From the NCBI GenBank assembly GCA_937864995.1, contig CALMDL010000310.1, forward strand, positions 1 to 6,948: a DNA stretch of 6,948 bases, given 5' to 3'. This DNA comes from an uncultured Candidatus Altimarinota bacterium (GTDB taxonomy: Bacteria > Patescibacteriota > Gracilibacteria > BD1-5 > UBA6164). The translations under genes and the position numbers were made by a program. The notes beneath the pieces were generated by a model. That model did no database searches and was not told where the DNA came from. It saw only the letters and a list, made by a program, of their open reading frames with translations. Below are positions 6,794-6,948 of the stretch, in pieces (position 1 is the first letter of the stretch; each line of letters begins with the position of its first letter).

Positions 6794-6948
6794 TTATAAT
6801 GATTTAATTTGTACTTTTAAATCAGTTCTTTTTATGATTAATTCTTGAGCTTCTTTTTCATATCAAAGAAGCTCTATTTCATCATCTTCATCAAATGCTC
6901 ACATTTCTTTAAGTTTTTTAGCTCATTCTATTTTTCAATTTAGATTTA
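6794..6948 (-). CDS. Hypothetical charged helical protein (N-terminus cut off), UGA=Gly
   Basis: Only the last 50 codons are visible; the N-terminus lies beyond the right edge. The frame runs from 6946 to a TAA at 6796-6794 and contains four in-frame TGA codons. Read as Gly they give sensible peptides such as KEMGAFDEDDEIELLGYEKE; read as Trp they would put four Trp in 50 residues. The tail is strongly charged, with an acidic stretch (DEDDEIE) followed by a helical Lys/Glu-rich end (KEAQELIIKRTDLKVQIKSL), which suggests a short coiled coil or helical bundle. It lies 22 nt upstream of the next gene on the same strand, so it is probably in the same transcript as the two small structural-type genes. 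I do not recognise the family, and no catalytic motif is visible. A neck, head-completion or other structural role would be a guess from position only. Confidence 0.75.

Noticed and set aside
1..6948. Mycoplasma-type code 4 (UGA = Trp)
   Set aside because: It would give about 7% Trp and under 1% Gly and would put Trp in Gly-specific motifs such as the loop at 5420-5450, and TGG is used separately for Trp.
1..6948. tRNA genes (including a suppressor-type tRNA-Gly with UCA anticodon), CRISPR array, integrase or transposase
   Set aside because: No cloverleaf-like G+C island, regular spaced repeat or recombinase motif was seen; coding sequence leaves only about 140 nt as the longest non-coding stretch.

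Overview
This window is best read as part of a bacteriophage or prophage genome whose host uses genetic code 25 (UGA = glycine). That code is known from the candidate phyla Absconditabacteria (SR1) and Gracilibacteria (BD1-5). Under the standard code the window looks almost gene-free: the only sense-strand ORF of note is an 81-codon fragment at 1878-2123. If TGA is read as sense, the minus strand becomes nearly fully coding. It holds eleven tandem genes (two cut by the window edges), all transcribed right to left and ending at TAA or, once, TAG. My hand count gives about 148 in-frame TGA codons in about 2,220 codons (roughly 6.7%), against 5 TGG and about 18 GGN. That is a normal glycine frequency and far too high for tryptophan. 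TGA also falls where the recognisable families have Gly: the calcium-loop-like GCGGKGG of a phospholipase-like protein and the membrane segments of a holin. TGG sits at separate Trp positions. The DNA is very A+T rich.

Layout, in direction of transcription from the right edge. (1) 6948-6134: the 3' end of an acidic/helical protein, then two small beta-rich, probably virion-structural proteins of 99 and 110 aa, closed by an intrinsic terminator that overlaps the last stop codon. (2) 6109-4092: a compact cluster, apparently with its own promoter, that reads as a lysis/host-exit cassette. It contains a LydA-type holin, a 65-aa single-pass membrane protein, a small phospholipase A2-like protein, a 61-aa acidic protein, a papain/C39-like cysteine peptidase candidate and a 37-aa acidic ORF. 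Genes overlap or abut (10 nt, 19 nt, TAATG), and a strong 13-bp-stem terminator follows. (3) 4087-1: a new promoter followed by two large proteins, one of 763 aa (complete) and one of at least 571 aa (C-terminus off the left edge). They share a degenerate KYG-containing helical repeat and are probably large virion or ejected proteins, but their function is not recognised.

The three modules fit a late phage region (structure, lysis, structure/ejection). No tRNA, integrase, CRISPR array or plus-strand gene was found. The start codons lack Shine-Dalgarno sequences; several share an AAATATG context.
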